Source of the DNA: Thalassia testudinum
Lineage: Eukaryota > Streptophyta > Magnoliopsida > Alismatales > Hydrocharitaceae
DNA length: 64,000 bases
Direction of reading: 5' to 3'
NCBI GenBank assembly: GCA_037157565.1
Contig: JAZHRO010000024.1
Coordinates: 15,816,501-15,880,500, forward strand
In this document: positions 10,881-20,597 of the stretch, piece by piece
Layout: each line of letters starts with the position of its first letter
Position numbering within the stretch: the stretch's first letter is position 1
The notes under the pieces: generated by a model
Told to the model about the DNA's origin: nothing
Databases searched by the model: none
What the model saw: only the letters and a program-made list of their open reading frames with translations
Translations under genes and position numbers: made by a program

Positions 10881-10898
10881 TCCCCGGCAATGGTGCCA
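10881..10898 (-). promoter_or_regulatory. Primer binding site of element B, decayed
   Basis: Same place as in A, but two CG pairs have become TG on the + strand (GGCAATGGTGCCA instead of GGCAACGGCGCCA). Both are transitions expected from cytosine methylation. Confidence 0.85.
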
Positions 10899-10950
10899 AA
10901 ATGTTGAATGCTCGGGTTGCTACGCTAACGTGTTTGGTTTTGAAAAACCT

Positions 10951-10961
10951 GTCATTGTAGT
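10951..10961 (-). other. U5 segment resembling tRNA-Asp 5' end (LTR B)
   Basis: The + strand reads GTCATTGTAGT, one transition away from the first 11 nt of tRNA-Asp, at the same place as in LTR A. Confidence 0.5.
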
Positions 10962-11561
10962 TTAAAAACGAAGAACTCGTGTTCAACAAATAAAATTTAT
11001 ACTTGAATAGAAATCCCGGGTCGAACTCAGGGAGGCGGATGTTTGATTTAAAAATACGCGTTTGTTTTATTTGTCACGAGAAGATTAATTGATCAAAAAC
11101 TATCTAACTATTTACAATAAATAGGAGAGAGAGAGAGAATAAGAGAGAGAGAGAATATTACAAACAAAACCAAAAGAGATGTAGAATGAATATGGAATTC
11201 ATCATAAAAAAAAGATTGTTCATTTCACTAAACATTACGACTAGAAAGCGTGAAAATGATTACACTAGAAAGCAGTAAAAAGAATGGGGAGAGTGATATC
11301 CTCCTCGATGATCACTTGGAGGACGAGCCAGACGGGACGACGCCTGGAAGACGGGGAGCGAAGTAGGACGAAGGAGGATGAAATAGGACGAATGGGAATG
11401 GGGCAGCACGTCGTCGTCGTCGCGGGATCCGCTTTCGAAAGGGGGATGAAAAATTGACTTTATCTCGCGAGAAGCATCCCGGGTGTGGGACAAGCTTCTC
11501 TTGAGCTTTGGAGAGGGAGAGAAGAGAAGGAAGAGATGAGAATTTCATGTAGAGGGGGTCT

Positions 11562-11571
11562 CCTTTTATAG
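11562..11571 (-). promoter_or_regulatory. TATA box of LTR B
   Basis: CTATAAAAGG on the minus strand, in the same context as in LTRs A and C. Confidence 0.75.
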
Positions 11572-11922
11572 TTGCAAGGAGCGAGGGCAATTTGGTCATT
11601 TAAATCTCAAATCATTAAATAAGGGGTCTTTAGTGACGGATAAAACCGTCGCTAAAGCCCCATCGTGGGCGACGTGTGGCGGAGCGCACGCGCCAGCTCA
11701 CCTGCTCACGCGTGTAACGTGCGTTCACGTACTACCGATCTCACGATCGGACGACTTATCTCGTGCCTCCGCCCGCCTCCTCTTCACGCTCGCTCACGTG
11801 CGATCCCACGTCACGCGCGGGCGTGCGATACGGCGTGAAATGGATTGAGTGCCCGCAGCCGCTCGATCGCGATCGAGCAATCACGGAGCCCGCTCTCCCG
11901 CGCCCCAGCAGCCGCTAGTCAC

Positions 11923-11973
11923 GATTTGAACGTGGGCCGCTCGCTTACGTAAGCACGTTCACCCGCTGCGCTG
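11923..11973 (-). other. tRNA-like module in U3 of LTR B
   Basis: The minus strand has an A-box-like CAGCGCAGCGGGTGAACG (11956-11973) and a B-box-like GTTCAAATC (about 11923-11931). Position matches the modules in A, C and E. Confidence 0.5.
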
Positions 11974-12099
11974 TGGAGGAGAGATGGTCGCGCAGATGTT
12001 TTAAGGTGCGGTTGCCCACAACTGTTGGATCGCGATCGTGCGGTCCAGATCTAACGTGTGGTGGTCTTCAAGATCAGCTGGGCTGGTTTGGGCGGTTGA

Positions 12100-12121
12100 G
12101 ATGGCACCACGTGGAGCCATC
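12100..12121. promoter_or_regulatory. G-box palindrome in LTR B
   Basis: A 22-bp palindrome with two A residues off pattern, centred on CACGTG (12108-12113). It corresponds to the motifs in A, C and D. Confidence 0.55.
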
Positions 12122-12574
12122 TTGGACGTTCATCTTCTAGATGATGCAGATGGTGCCACGGTTGTCAGATTGAGTCGATTTTCACGTCGTTAGGTTGCGA
12201 TCGTCGATTCGAATCCATCCGTGCAGTCAGATTTGTCATTTACAGTGCGGATTCACACCATTTTGGCCTTGATCTTCTAGGGTTCCCCGATCTCTATTTG
12301 ATTCTACAGATGTCTAATTAGGACGATCTTGGAGTCGTTGAACTCCAATCGTTGCCCTGATCACATTTGTACGGTTGGATCTTCGATCCGAAGCCCCGAT
12401 AAAAAGTTTTCCCTATCCATGAACATAAAAGGAGACAATTAACCTCCATTTTATTCAAACTAATCTAAATGCAAGATGATGTATGTTATGCAATATTTAT
12501 AGTATGTAATGCAATTCTATGCTTAAGAACATGCATAAATAGACATCTTAAGTAGTGTAAACATGTTTACATCA

Positions 12575-13234
12575 CCATCGATTGGTGTATAGGAACTCTG
12601 GGAGATCATTCAAATATCATTGGATCATTACTCAAGCCTCGAATCAGTGCATCTGATTTTCATGGGCTTGAGCTAACAAAGTGACAAAAATTAGAGATCA
12701 AGATTTAAATTGGGAATGAACACATTTAGTGATAAAAATCAAGTTAAAACAGTTCAAGCCCATCACATTCCAACCAATGAAACTCATAAAAATCCAATTT
12801 ACTCGATAAAAATCATTTCTCACCAAGTTAACTCCCAAATCATGAGATTGGGTGTCAAAACCAAATATGAAAGAATTGAGTAAATCGGTTCAATTGAAAC
12901 TAGATCGGGGGTCTTTGTAAATTGATGGAGTGAATGGGAGACCCCTCAAGGGAATTTTAGGCGTAAATTCAAATATGGAAGCCAAGACTTCAGATCTGAG
13001 TTTAAACTTAACACAGGGGTGGATGATGAATAAAATGCGAGGAAGTCAGAGAAAAATGAGTTGTGAGGCGTACGGAAAGCTGTATGAGTTGATGTGAAAA
13101 TGCGAGAAACTCCTCTCTGATCTGAATTGATCATAGAGGTCGAAGTGACTCTATACTAATCTACTCCTACCTAAACCACAATATCCACGAATTCAGCTAT
13201 TTTATCTACTCCGAACTAATCTAAACTACATTAA
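12575..13234. other. AT-rich stretch between LTR B and LTR H2, no gene seen
   Basis: About 660 bp without a convincing ORF or clear repeat match inside the window. It may be internal sequence of the element that owned H2, since it lies on the inner side of that LTR, but no primer site is visible next to 13235. Confidence 0.4.
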
Positions 13235-13269
13235 TGTTTAGTCGCCTCGATCATATTTTAAAATCTCAC

Positions 13270-13282
13270 GTCGTAGTATAGT
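13270..13282 (-). other. U5 segment resembling tRNA-Asp 5' end (H2)
   Basis: The + strand reads GTCGTAGTATAGT, which is tRNA-Asp nt 1-16 with three bases missing. It is 35 bp from the LTR end, in the same orientation as in the other families. Confidence 0.45.
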
Positions 13283-13723
13283 TGATTAAGGCGAATCAAA
13301 TATTTAAAATTTATAATACTCGAATTAGAAAAGAAATCTGAGGCCGTCTCTATGAGCAAGCTTAATGCACGATTATCACTATTTGAAACTTAAAGCTTAA
13401 GAACTAGATGTAAACAATTCAAACTCTTTTTATCATCAATCTAGTTCAGAAATAATTCATCAATCAATGTTCATATCACAAGAAAGCGAATTATATTTTA
13501 ATCGGTGCTTGATGGGAACACCATCATGAGTCATAACTAGCTCATTTTGACCCAATTAAGTCAATAAATGCTCCTACATAACCGGTAGAGAACCATAACT
13601 TACTGTATAACCATTTTGAGAGAAAAATAAGAAACTAGGGTTAAAACTGTAATTTTACCAGCTGAAATAGTGGGAGTCTGACTTATGTGACCGACCGTGG
13701 CTAGGTCTCTTTTTTTTTTTTTT

Positions 13724-14690
13724 TGTTATAGAAATGTCGTTGAGGTACAGATAGTCATTGCCATTATTACAATTTTACTCGGAAATATTTTTCCCGAGGT
13801 CGAACTCAGGGAGCTACTAGAATTCTAGAAGTACAATGTGTTTATTACAAAAATAAGAAAGAGAGAGCTAGATTGGTCTCTTGGCTTTTTCTTCTTCTCT
13901 TCTTTCTCTCTTGCCTTGTCTTCTTCTTCTTTCTCTTCTCTTCTTTCTTCTCTTTGCTTGATCTTCCTAAGTTCTTCTTCTTTATCTTCTTTCTCTTTTC
14001 TTCTTCTCTTTGCTTTCAGCTGCGACGCCTGTTCTTCTCTTCTTCTCCTTTACTTTGTCTGCAGAGCTTCTTCCGTAGTCTAATTTCTCAATCAGACGGC
14101 TTAAGTGGCATCTACTACAGTGCTTCCTTTGTGCTCCTTCTTCTTTCTTCTTCTTCTTTCCCTTCTCTTTGAGCGACCAAGGCTTCAACCACCTTCTTCC
14201 TTCTTCTTCTTCTTCTCTGCCTGCACACTCACACTGCTGGTCAGAGCAAAACCTACCCCTACCCTCCCCCGCGTCTCTCTCTTTCTCAGATTTCTCCCAT
14301 AGGATCGCTTTCCCAGAGCCGGGTATTCGGGTATGGGTTTCGCGCCCGAGACCAGGCCCACCGGCGTGCGGTGGTGGGCGAGGAGTGCAGGTCGGGTATC
14401 CGGATCCCACCCAGACTCACGGGGCGTGAGCGCGGGCGAGGGCAAGCGCGTGGGGCACAGCGTGCGTGAGGGACCTGACCCCTGTATTCGAAGACGATAA
14501 GCCTACAACACTTTTTTCATTTATGCGCGGGCGCTGAGCCGCGCGCTTCTGAGGTGGGACTAAAGTCCCACCTCCAAATCTCGCACCCGCGGCTGAGAGC
14601 TGCGGTCAATTGCGGCCGTGTGTGAGGCTTTCACCCCAGCTGCAGGCCTGGGATGCTTCGCGGGGGTAAACCGCGCGTCTTGGAGTGCGA
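13724..14690 (-). repeat. LTR F2 (about 960 bp) inserted in H2
   Basis: In sense it ends TATAACA at 13724, after a T-run (13709-13724). It has the U5 motif GCTCCCTGAGTTCGACC near 13795-13815, a purine-rich leader (pyrimidine-rich on the + strand, 13870-14230), a TATA-like GCATAAATG (about 14518-14526), and a hairpin with 11-bp arms GAGGTGGGACT (14551-14574). The region upstream of TATA aligns with F1. The right end near 14690 is deduced from the H1/H2 length difference, not seen directly. Confidence 0.6.
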
Positions 14691-15451
14691 GCCTGGGCGA
14701 GGGCCAACCTGCAGCTGCAGGTGAAGGAGCTTCACCTGCTCAGCAATGGCGACGAAGAGGGCTTGACCTAAAATCAAGCATATGGCTCTCGGCCCAGTCA
14801 GAGGATGCAGGGGGCTTCGCCGGAGTGCGGCGAAGCCGGTGCGGGTGGTGGCGAGGTGTGAGGCGGTGTATGGTGGCAGCCTTAGGTCAGACTGTGGTCG
14901 GAGGAATGGGTTTGTTCGGGGGGTCTTTAGGTGGCGTGTGGCAGGAAATGAGATGGGGGAAGCTGTGGAGTGGAGTGAGGGGAAGCTTCTGAGGTTATTG
15001 GCGAGGAGTGAGGGGGCCTGTGGAGGTGGAATGGGCTCGCCGGAGAGGGTGGTCGGAGACGGAGCAGGTGGAGGTGGAAGTTGTGTGTGGGGGCGTGAAA
15101 ATACAAATTGACAGGGGTGAAATTTAGAGGAGGAGGAGAGGAAGCTTTTACCTAAGTTTTGGACGAAGGGGGAAGGGCGGAGCCACTGGCTCGTGCCTGC
15201 CAGAGCTGAGGAAGAAGAGGCCCTGGAAGGGGAGATCGGTGATGAGGAGGTAGGCAGAGGGTGTCGGCGGGTGCAGCGCGACACAGACGAAAGGGTTAGG
15301 GGAACCCTGCTGCAGGTAAGGCAACAGAGCGACGAGGAGGAGGAGGAGTTGGTCGCCGGAAGCTGCAGGCCGTCTGTCAGAGCTGGAGAGGAGGAAGTGG
15401 GGGGTATTCTCCGTCAGAGACAGCTTATCCTCTTCTGCTGGCGACGGCGGT

Positions 15452-15462
15452 GTTTATAAAGG
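15452..15462 (-). promoter_or_regulatory. TATA box of LTR H2
   Basis: CCTTTATAAAC on the minus strand, just downstream of three strong inverted repeats in U3. Confidence 0.55.
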
Positions 15463-17186
15463 CGAAGGCGGAGGGGTGGGCGCAGGGAGGCGACGTGCCT
15501 CCCTCGCTGGAGGATGGCCGGAGCAGCAACCCATACCTTCCGCGTGTTCGTACGGAAGGTGTGGGCGATGACAGAGGTCATGGAGGTGTCCCTGCGACAG
15601 TAGACGTCGCAGGGAACACCCGGTTCAATGGGCAGAGGGCCTCCCTCACCCTGCGTGGCGCCATGCTCCGCGCAAAGTCGCCGGAGCATGGCGCTGCTCA
15701 GAGTTTTGCAGGGAGGACCTAAATGCAAAGAACGATGAAGAACCTAGGGGCCAAAATGTGAGGGTTTCGAAAGTTGAGGGTCAAAAAGTAATAGATGAGG
15801 ACCACAATGTAAAGTTGGTCAAGAAGGTCTCTTCTTAGGTTCAAGTTTTTATGCACGACTAAATAGGACCTAAGGATTCTAATGGTGAATTTTATTTCTA
15901 GATCATACCTTGTTTAATAGGTCAATTTACGTAGAAACCCAAATTAAATCATTAATTGGGCATGGTTCTCAATGTAGGTCAAAATGGGTTCCCAAGGCCA
16001 AATTGAAGGTTCTAAACCCTAGAGATTATTTTTCTATGAATTTTAGAGGGTTTATTCGATTTTTACTTTTCCTCGAACCTCGTGAATTGAAGTGGGTTTG
16101 TTTTAAGGTTACAGGATGTCATTTAATTCCCTGGGAGTTGCTGTAGCCCTTGTTGGATCAAATCATCCCACTTTCCTTCTTATTAGGTTAGTTTGACCTA
16201 TGTTTGGACCCTGAGTTACCCTGTTTACTGATTGTGTTGGTGAAATTACATTTTTACCCCTTATGACCTATTTTCTTCACAAACTCAGAATTCTCTGAGT
16301 CAAGCCTTTCTATAAGTTATGTAGGAGCTTTTTCTCGCAAATCTAGGTTAGATTGTGCTAGTTAGGATTCATGATGAGGTTCTCATCACCAGCTTATCAT
16401 GAATGCAGTACAACCACAGGTTTTCTTAAGGGTGGAATAAAGGTTAAATGGTCTTAATAAGATAACAAGTGGGTTAGATCAGTCAGAAATGGGTTTGCAT
16501 ATGTTTTGAGAATTAAATGACTTTTGAAACCCTAAAAACAGATCCACTCAATTAACTAAGGTTCTAATCAGGATAAAATTCACCTAAACCCTTTAAAATT
16601 CATAGAAAAATATTCTCTAGGGTTTGGTACCTTCAATTTGACCATCAGAATCCATCTTGACCCAAATGAAGTCTCAGACAGATATTTACCCTAATTTAGG
16701 TTTTTGCATAAATTACCCAGTCAAACGTGATCAAAACCAAAATCCAACTTTACCATTGGATCCCTTAGGTCCAAATTAGGTTTGTAACAAAAATTTGGAC
16801 CCAAGATGAACTTTTCTTGACCTAGTTTGCAAAATGGTCCTGTCTAATTACATTTATACCCCCAACTTTAAAAAATCCTTGCATTCAACACCCTAACTTC
16901 TTCGTCATCTTCACAATTAGGTCCCTCCGCCATTATCGCAGAGGAAACCTACTCCAGCGACCTTTGGCAGGAGATTTCTTTCTGATTGATTGATGAATCC
17001 CTTCCAAAATTGGAAGGGAGATTCATCAAGTAATTCCTTTCAATCTAAGCCCGTCCATGTGCTCCAGATCTTTCCCAATCTCTCATGCGAACGCATGAGA
17101 GATTTAAGTATCAAGAAGTTTCCTTCTTCGGTGAGCTTTTAAAGCTTGGGAAGCTTGCTTCCCAAGCTCAAAACTTCTTCCTGAGA

Positions 17187-17198
17187 CCTATAAAAGAC
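17187..17198 (+). promoter_or_regulatory. TATA box of LTR-like I
   Basis: CCTATAAAAGAC lies 19 bp after the last of three perfect inverted repeats. Confidence 0.55.
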
Positions 17199-17903
17199 TC
17201 CCCAGAAGTCGACCATTCTCCTCAGCTTGAAATTCGGTCGGAACTCCCCCTCTTCCTCTCTCCTCTTCGGCTGTAATTCTCCGCAAGCTCCGGCGGTCTC
17301 TCTTCGACTCCTCTCGTCATCCAACCACAATACCAATGGCGGATTCATCTTCCTCACCATCCTCTGCGTTGTGCAATACCAGCCGTCGTCATCCTTTCTG
17401 CATCTTCGTCGCCGTCTCTCCTACGGAGGTTCGTCTTCCCCACGTTCGATGATGTAGACATGTTTACACTACTTAAGATGTCTATTTATGCATGTTCTTA
17501 AGCATAGGATTGCATTACATATTATAAATATTGTATAACATGCATCATCTTGAATGTAGACTAGTTTGAATAAAATGGAGGTTAATTATCTCCTTTTATG
17601 TTCATGGATAGAGCAAACTTTTGATTGGAGTCTCAGATTGAAGATCTAACCGTACAGATGTGATTAGGGCAACGATAGGAGTTCAACGACTCCAAGATCG
17701 TCCTAATCAGACATCTATAGCATCAGATAGAGATTAGGGAACCCTAGACTATCAAGGGCCAAGATGGCATGAATCCGCACTTCAAATGACAAATCCGACA
17801 GCACGATTGGATTCAGATCGACGATCGTAGCCTAACAACGTGGAAATCGACTCAATCCGACAACCGTGGCACCATCTACACCATCCAGAAGATGGACGAC
17901 CAA

Positions 17904-17925
17904 GATGGCGCCATGTGGCGCCATC
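17904..17925. promoter_or_regulatory. G-box-derived palindrome in LTR C
   Basis: 10-bp perfect arms GATGGCGCCA around TG. The core is CATGTG where A, B and D have CACGTG, a single C-to-T change that would abolish the G-box. Confidence 0.55.
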
Positions 17926-18052
17926 TCGGCCACCCAATCATCTGCACGCACCTGTTGAAGGAATCCACAACAACGTTTCCCTGCCGTTGGATCAAGATCC
18001 AACGGCTGGGACGCATCCGCGCTTAAGTTAAGCGCCCACCCATCCGCGCGTG

Positions 18053-18103
18053 TAGCGTAGTGGGTGAGAGCGCTTATCTGAGGTGCTGGCGTAGGTTCGA
18101 AAC
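18053..18103 (+). other. tRNA-like module in U3 of LTR C
   Basis: TAGCGTAGTGG (18053-18063) fits the Pol III A-box and GGTTCGAAAC (18094-18103) the B-box, with about 30 nt between, the spacing of a tRNA gene. The stems do not pair well, so no functional tRNA is claimed. Confidence 0.6.
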
Positions 18104-18452
18104 GTAGAGGCGAGCGAGTGGGCGCAGTGAGCGGGAGTGATTGACCGCTCGATCGTGATTGAGCGGTCGTGCGGGCACAAAAGTGCTCACGTCGAATCGC
18201 ACGCCCGCACGTGACGCGGCATCACACTCGCGAGCGCGTGCTAAGGAGCGGGCAGAGAGGCGAGTTAAGCCGTTCGATCGTGAGATTTGCAGATCATGAA
18301 CGTGCGTTTCACGAGTAAGCAGGCGAGCAAGCACGTGCGCTCCGCCCTACGTCATCGACGATGGGGCTTTAGCGACGGTTTTATCCGTCCCTAAAGACCC
18401 CTTATTTAATGTTTTGAGATTTAAAAGACAAATTTGCCCTCACTCCTTGCAA

Positions 18453-18462
18453 CTATAAAAGG
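18453..18462 (+). promoter_or_regulatory. TATA box of LTR C
   Basis: CTATAAAAGG, in the same sequence context as in A and B, about 55 bp after the CTTTAGCGACGG hairpin. Confidence 0.75.
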
Positions 18463-19499
18463 AGGCCTTATCCATATGAAATCTTCATCCCTTCTCTTCT
18501 CTCCCTCTCCAAAGCTCAAGAGAAGCTTGTCCAACACCCGAGATGCTTCTTGCGAGATAAAGTCAAATTTTCGTCCCCCTTTCGGAAGCGGATCCCGCGA
18601 TGACGACGACGTGCTGCCCCATTCCCATTCTTCCTGCTCCGCTCCCCGTCTTCGAGGCATCGTCCCGTTCGGCTCGTCCTTCAAGTGACCGTCGAGGAGG
18701 ATATCTCTCTCCCCATCCCTTTTACTGCTTTCTAGAGTAGATTTACTGCTTTCTAGTATAATCATTGTCCCGTTTTTAGTTGTAATGAATAGTGTAATGA
18801 ACAATCTCGTTGTTAATGAATTCGATGTTCATTCTACATTTCATTTTGATTTTTGTTTGTAATATTCTCTCTCTTTCTCTTCTATTTATTGTAAATAGAT
18901 AGATAATTCCTAATCAATTATTCTGCTTCGTGACAAATAAAACAAACGCGTATTTTTAAATCAAACGTCCGCCTCCCTAAGTTCGACCCGGGATTTCTAT
19001 TCCGGTATAAATTTTATTTGTTGAACACGAGTTCTTCACTTTCAAACTACGACATGTTTTTTAAAACTAAACACGTTAGCGTAGCAACTTGTAGCCTTCA
19101 ACATCCGGTAACCACACCGACGTGGGAATTCCTTCACCTTTTCATCCTTAGAGTAGATTCTTAGGTTCTTTTTCTCTCCTACTTTCTTCTCCTCTCTTTA
19201 TTTTCCAATTCCGACCACCGACGTTACTAAACACCTTTATCTCCTCCATCTCCGGCCACCCCCTTCGGCGAGACCATCCCACCTCCATAGACCACCAAAA
19301 CCCTCGCCGACACATCGCAAAACCTTCGCACACATCCCTGATCATTTCCCCTCTATTCATTCACCTCGCCACTCACTCACACGCACCCCCGAACATACCC
19401 ACTCACAAGCACATAGTTTGACCTAGCCACGCACTCACGGCCATTGTCATGCCACGCCACCACCCCCATCACGTTCACCGTGCTCCGACGATACTCCCT

Positions 19500-20597
19500 G
19501 AGTGCTTTGACGTGGCCGAGAGGCCGTTTTACTGATTTCAGGTGTACGCCCAGTCCGCCATTAACGAGAAAGCTTTGAGCTTGCTTGCAGGTTCGCCCCA
19601 GGTGCCGCTACGCCCAGGTTGAAGTTCCAGGACACGTGGATGAATCTCGTGCATGGTTACATGTCCTCAATTGAAGACGTGAGCATCGCGTCTTGCTACA
19701 ATTGGAAGGACACTCCCTGCTGCGGACGTGCGAAGGAAGGGGTGCGTGGATAGTCCCACATCGGAAGCTGTTGAAGCGGCGCACCCACATAAATTGAAAA
19801 ACTGGCAGTAGCTGTTCGCCTCAAATCCACGGGGTGAGGTCCCTCTCACCCGTTCACCCAGCCTTGTTTGCGACACGTCCTTGCGAACCTAGCCTAACCC
19901 GACTCGACCTGCACTCCTTGCTTACCACCGCACGCCGGTGAGCCTGGACCCGAGCACGCGCCTGACCCGATAACCTAGATACCCATGGCTCTAGGAGAGC
20001 GGATCCAAAGAGAGAAAAAGAGAGGAGAGTCGCGCGAGTAGGGGGAGGGTTTTGCTACAGGAACCTTCGGCCAACACTTAGCCGAATTCTGAGAGAAAGT
20101 AGCTAAGGGCAGAAGAAGAAGAAGAAAAGGCTCGTAAGGTTAAAGGCAGAGGAAAGCCAAAGAAGAAGAAGAGGAGGTTTGAAGCTGAAGAAGAAGTAGC
20201 TAAGGGCCAAAGAAGAAGAGAACTAAAGGCAGAGGAAGAAGAAGAAGAAGGCTTGGAGAGGTTGTAGCTGAGAAAGCCAAAGAGGCAGGTTTGAAGAAAG
20301 GAGAAGACAGAGAAGAAGAGGAGAAGACAAAAAGAAGAGAACAGATCTTAGCATATTTACATTGAGTTCCTTAGTGATATTGTAGGAGTATTTGGTGATC
20401 TAAATCACCATTTTACTCCCATATTTTTGCACATTGCTACTGATATTATTGCAATCTCGTTTAATTTTGAATTGTGATCTTGATTTCTAAATCCCATATA
20501 GCTCCCTGTGTTCGACCTTGAAACTTTTTCAAGTAATAAAAATTATATTTGTTTGAACACTATTTTGGCTATACTGCAACGCGACACTTTTTAAACA
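19500..20597 (+). repeat. LTR F3
   Basis: Sense is plus. TAGTCCCACATCGG (19751-19764) and CACATAAATTG (19785-19795) match the hairpin-TATA region of F1. The leader is AAGAAG-rich (20108-20345). The U5 motif GCTCCCTGTGTTCGACC is near 20500, and the LTR ends TTTTTAAACA at 20597. The left end is approximate. A sequence close to the tRNA-Asp 5' complement is at 20569-20581. Confidence 0.55.
20569..20581 (+). other. U5 segment complementary to tRNA-Asp 5' end (F3)
   Basis: CTATACTGCAACG complements nt 3-15 of tRNA-Asp with one mismatch, 16 nt from the LTR end. Confidence 0.5.

Larger units (their letters stand above)
5813..12574 (-). mobile_element. Element B: second non-autonomous Athila/Tat-like element, interrupted by solo LTR E
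   Basis: On the minus strand: 5' LTR (10902-12574), primer site (10881-10898), leader, a decayed version of the element A ORF, LTR E inserted at 6476-7876, then a 3' non-coding part (5813-6475). Its 3' LTR is not recognisable; F1 and LTR A occupy the expected place. If F1 is a later insertion, LTR A could serve as the 3' LTR of B and the 5' LTR of A, giving an LTR-internal-LTR-internal-LTR tandem. The 5813 boundary is uncertain. Confidence 0.6.
10902..12574 (-). repeat. LTR B (5' LTR, 1673 bp)
   Basis: In sense it starts with TGATG followed by the 16-bp palindrome TGTAAACATGTTTACA and ends CATTCAACA. It aligns with A and C. It has a CTTTAGTGACGG hairpin (11623-11661), an 18-bp palindrome GCTCGATCGCGATCGAGC (11861-11878), a tRNA-like module, and a G-box palindrome (12100-12121). 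The right flank is CCATC. Confidence 0.88.
13235..16388 (-). repeat. LTR-like H2, split by F2
   Basis: Sense is minus. It starts with the hairpin TGATGAG/CTCATCA at 16388-16372 and ends near GACTAAACA at 13235. U3 has perfect inverted repeats with arms GCGCCATGCTCCG (15658-15694) and CCCTGCGAC (15590-15614) and an ACCTTCCG/CGGAAGGT pair (about 15534-15560); a TATA box follows (15452-15462). Removing about 0.96 kb for F2 leaves about 2.19 kb, the length of H1. Flanks ATTAA and CCAGC do not match, so no TSD supports the ends. Short ORFs here (for example 15414-15728) lie in U3 and are not taken as genes. Confidence 0.55.
17450..19103 (+). repeat. Solo LTR C (1654 bp)
   Basis: It runs from TGATGTAGAC (17450) to TTCAACA (19103) and is the + orientation relative of A and B. 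No primer site follows, so it is a solo LTR. Flanks are TTCGA (17445-17449) and TCCGG (19104-19108), a 5-bp TSD differing by two transitions. It has perfect inverted repeats GCCGTTGGATC (17983-18006) and GACCGCTC (18143-18168), a G-box-derived palindrome (17904-17925), a tRNA-like module (18053-18103), the CTTTAGCGACGG hairpin (18363-18400) and a TATA box. Confidence 0.85.
16372..19499 (+). repeat. LTR-like I, related to H, in + orientation, split by solo LTR C
   Basis: It begins head to head with H2 at the shared TGATGAG/CTCATCA palindrome. U3 has three strong inverted repeats: nested CCTTCCA and TGATGAATC arms (about 16991-17029), 13-bp perfect arms AATCTCTCATGCG (17077-17104) and 12-bp perfect arms AGCTTGGGAAGC (17143-17168). 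CCTATAAAAGAC (17187-17198) is the TATA box. Downstream is a pyrimidine-rich leader with a short ATG frame at 17336 (MADSSSSPSS), cut by LTR C at 17450 and resuming at 19104. The right end before F3 is not defined. Confidence 0.45.

Noticed and set aside
13838..15728. Long frames in F2 and H2 (for example 14631-15284 minus, 217 codons)
   Set aside because: Inside GA-rich or GC-rich LTR sequence; no domain, and the frame is not kept in H1 or H3.
17336..17455. Start of a possible gene (MADSSSSPSS) after a TATA box
   Set aside because: It fits the leader of an LTR, ends after a few dozen codons, and no continuation is recognisable beyond LTR C.
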